From positions 1 through 64,000 of the forward strand of contig NZ_JABEQJ010000027.1 of NCBI RefSeq assembly GCF_014174255.1: a stretch of 64,000 nucleotides of DNA, written 5' to 3'. Under the pieces are notes generated by a model. That model had not been told where the DNA came from. It searched no databases and saw nothing but the letters and a program-made list of their open reading frames with translations. The position numbers and the translations under genes were made by a program. This DNA comes from Gluconacetobacter sacchari (lineage in GTDB: Bacteria; Pseudomonadota; Alphaproteobacteria; Acetobacterales; Acetobacteraceae). Below, one piece after another: positions 63,071 through 64,000 of the stretch; position 1 is the first letter of the stretch, and each line of letters starts with the position of its first letter.

Positions 63071-64000
63071 ATGGCGTCTGAAAGGATCGACACGCTCGTG
63101 ATCGGTGCCGGGCAGGCCGGCCTGGCCATGAGCGAGCATCTGGGCAGGCGAGGCCTCTCGCACCTGGTGATCGAACGGAAGCGGATCGCCGAGCGCTGGC
63201 GGTCCGAACGATGGGATTCGCTGGTGGCCAACGGGCCGGCCTGGCATGACAGGTTTCCCAACATGCTCTTTGCGGGGGTCGATCCGGACGGCTTCGCGCC
63301 GCGCGGGGACATCGTCGCTTATTTCGAAGCCTATGCGCGGCAGATCGCGGCACCGATCCGCTGCGGGGTCGAAGTCCTGTCGCTGCGTCGGAACGCGGAC
63401 GGATCGGGTTTCGTGGCCACGACGTCGGAGGGCGTGATCGAGGCGACGAACGTGGTCGTCGCCACCGGACCATTCCAGAAGCCGGTCTTCCCTCCCATCA
63501 TCCCGCCGGATGCCGGGGTGATGCAGATCCATTCCAGCACCTACCAAAACCCATCTCAGTTGCCCGAGGGCGGCGTGCTGGTCATCGGCGCGGGGTCCTC
63601 CGGCGCGCAGATTGCCGACGAATTGCGGCGCGCGGGGCGCCCCGTATGGCTGTCGGTCGGGCCTCATGACCGGCCCCCACGCCGCTATCGCGGCCGCGAT
63701 TTCGTCTGGTGGCTCGGCGTGCTGGGGATGTGGGACATGGAGAGCCGCAGTCCGGCGACCGAGCACGTCACCATCGCCGTCAGCGGAGCCCGGGGCGGCC
63801 ACACGGTCGATTTCCGCCGTCTGGCGGCGGACGGCATGACCCTGGTCGGCATGACGAAGTCCTTTTGCGATGGCGTGCTGCATTTCACGCCGGATCTCAA
63901 GGCGCATATCGACCAGGGAGACGCCAATTATCTCGCGATGCTCGACGCGGCGGACGCCTACGTGGAAAAAGAGGGGCTGGATCTTCCCGAAGAGCCCGAG
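63071..64000 (+). CDS. FAD/NAD(P)-dependent monooxygenase (CzcO/FMO-like), 3' end outside window
   Basis: 310 residues visible, no stop before the window edge. FAD Rossmann motif VIGAGQAGLAMSEHL (about 10-24) and the flanking VIERKRIAERWRSERWDSL typical of flavin-containing monooxygenases; NAD(P)-binding GAGSSGAQIADEL (about 177-189); ATGPFQKPV is the ATG motif. The group includes FMOs, Baeyer-Villiger enzymes and YUCCA-like oxidases; the FxGxxxHxxx(Y/F) signature appears here only partly (MQIHSSTYQ). It starts at ATG 63071 with CATCCGGA upstream and is divergent from the class II aldolase across 198 bases. Confidence 0.9.
   Translation, partial: MASERIDTLVIGAGQAGLAMSEHLGRRGLSHLVIERKRIAERWRSERWDSLVANGPAWHDRFPNMLFAGVDPDGFAPRGDIVAYFEAYARQIAAPIRCGVEVLSLRRNADGSGFVATTSEGVIEATNVVVATGPFQKPVFPPIIPPDAGVMQIHSSTYQNPSQLPEGGVLVIGAGSSGAQIADELRRAGRPVWLSVGPHDRPPRRYRGRDFVWWLGVLGMWDMESRSPATEHVTIAVSGARGGHTVDFRRLAADGMTLVGMTKSFCDGVLHFTPDLKAHIDQGDANYLAMLDAADAYVEKEGLDLPEEPE

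Overview
The window is a high-GC alphaproteobacterial chromosome segment, most likely from an acetic acid bacterium (Acetobacteraceae, Gluconacetobacter/Komagataeibacter/Gluconobacter type). The inference rests on base composition, the gene families present, and a 1,284-residue GH15 protein resembling the dextran dextrinase known from Gluconobacter. No rRNA or CRISPR array is visible. One tRNA gene is present (tRNA-Gly GCC).

Layout. 1-2460 is insertion-sequence debris: the end of one IS3-family transposase, then a second IS3-type transposase that is split by a whole IS110-family element and is also frameshifted. A small membrane-protein gene and tRNA-Gly (minus strand, 3' end facing the debris) follow. 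3163-6400 holds housekeeping genes (CnoX-type thioredoxin co-chaperone, LON-domain protein, Trm112-type protein, panC, a tiny lipoprotein). 6403-10953 is amide-ligase locus A: a zinc metallopeptidase, a fused circularly permuted (CP) ATP-grasp/alpha-E protein and a transglutaminase-like protein. 11168-22905 is a type I secretion locus: TolC-like channel, HlyB-like ABC exporter with a degenerate C39 domain, HlyD-like adaptor, Sel1-repeat protein, lipoprotein, and the probable cargo, the GH15 enzyme with a repeat-rich C-terminus. 23184-25116 holds a CcdAB toxin-antitoxin pair with its operator, a transposase stub, and a divergent GST/HxlR pair. 25154-34175 is amide-ligase locus B: a transglutaminase/DUF2126 giant divergent from a four-gene run (CP ATP-grasp, alpha-E, aldehyde dehydrogenase, amine-oxidase-like flavoprotein) in which every junction is a 4-nt overlap. 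34194-38047 holds MarR plus an MFS exporter, a proline-rich mini-lipoprotein and an L,D-transpeptidase. 38078-46131 is an uptake region with two TonB-dependent receptors around a sulfonate/nitrate-type ABC transporter and an acyl-CoA-dehydrogenase-like stub. 46424-51054 holds a BAX-inhibitor-like protein, MntH, and a TonB receptor; the last two share an MntR-like operator. 51092-56444 has an MFS/HxlR pair with two palindromic operators, a 2OG-Fe(II) oxygenase and a fourth TonB receptor. 56552-60953 is a signalling pair: a receiver-only regulator and a CheB-CheR-PAS-kinase-receiver fusion. The right end has LysR, a class II aldolase-family protein and a flavin monooxygenase cut by the window edge.

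How genes work together. The clearest functional units are the type I secretion system with its GH15 cargo, the manganese-type mntH/TonB regulon, and the two amide-ligase loci. The most interesting hypothesis is locus B. It has the logic of the gamma-glutamylputrescine (Puu) route: ligate an amine, oxidise it, dehydrogenate the aldehyde, then cleave the amide. Here an ATP-grasp ligase would replace glutamine-synthetase-like PuuA and a transglutaminase-like cysteine hydrolase would replace PuuD. That is inference from gene order and family chemistry, not shown.
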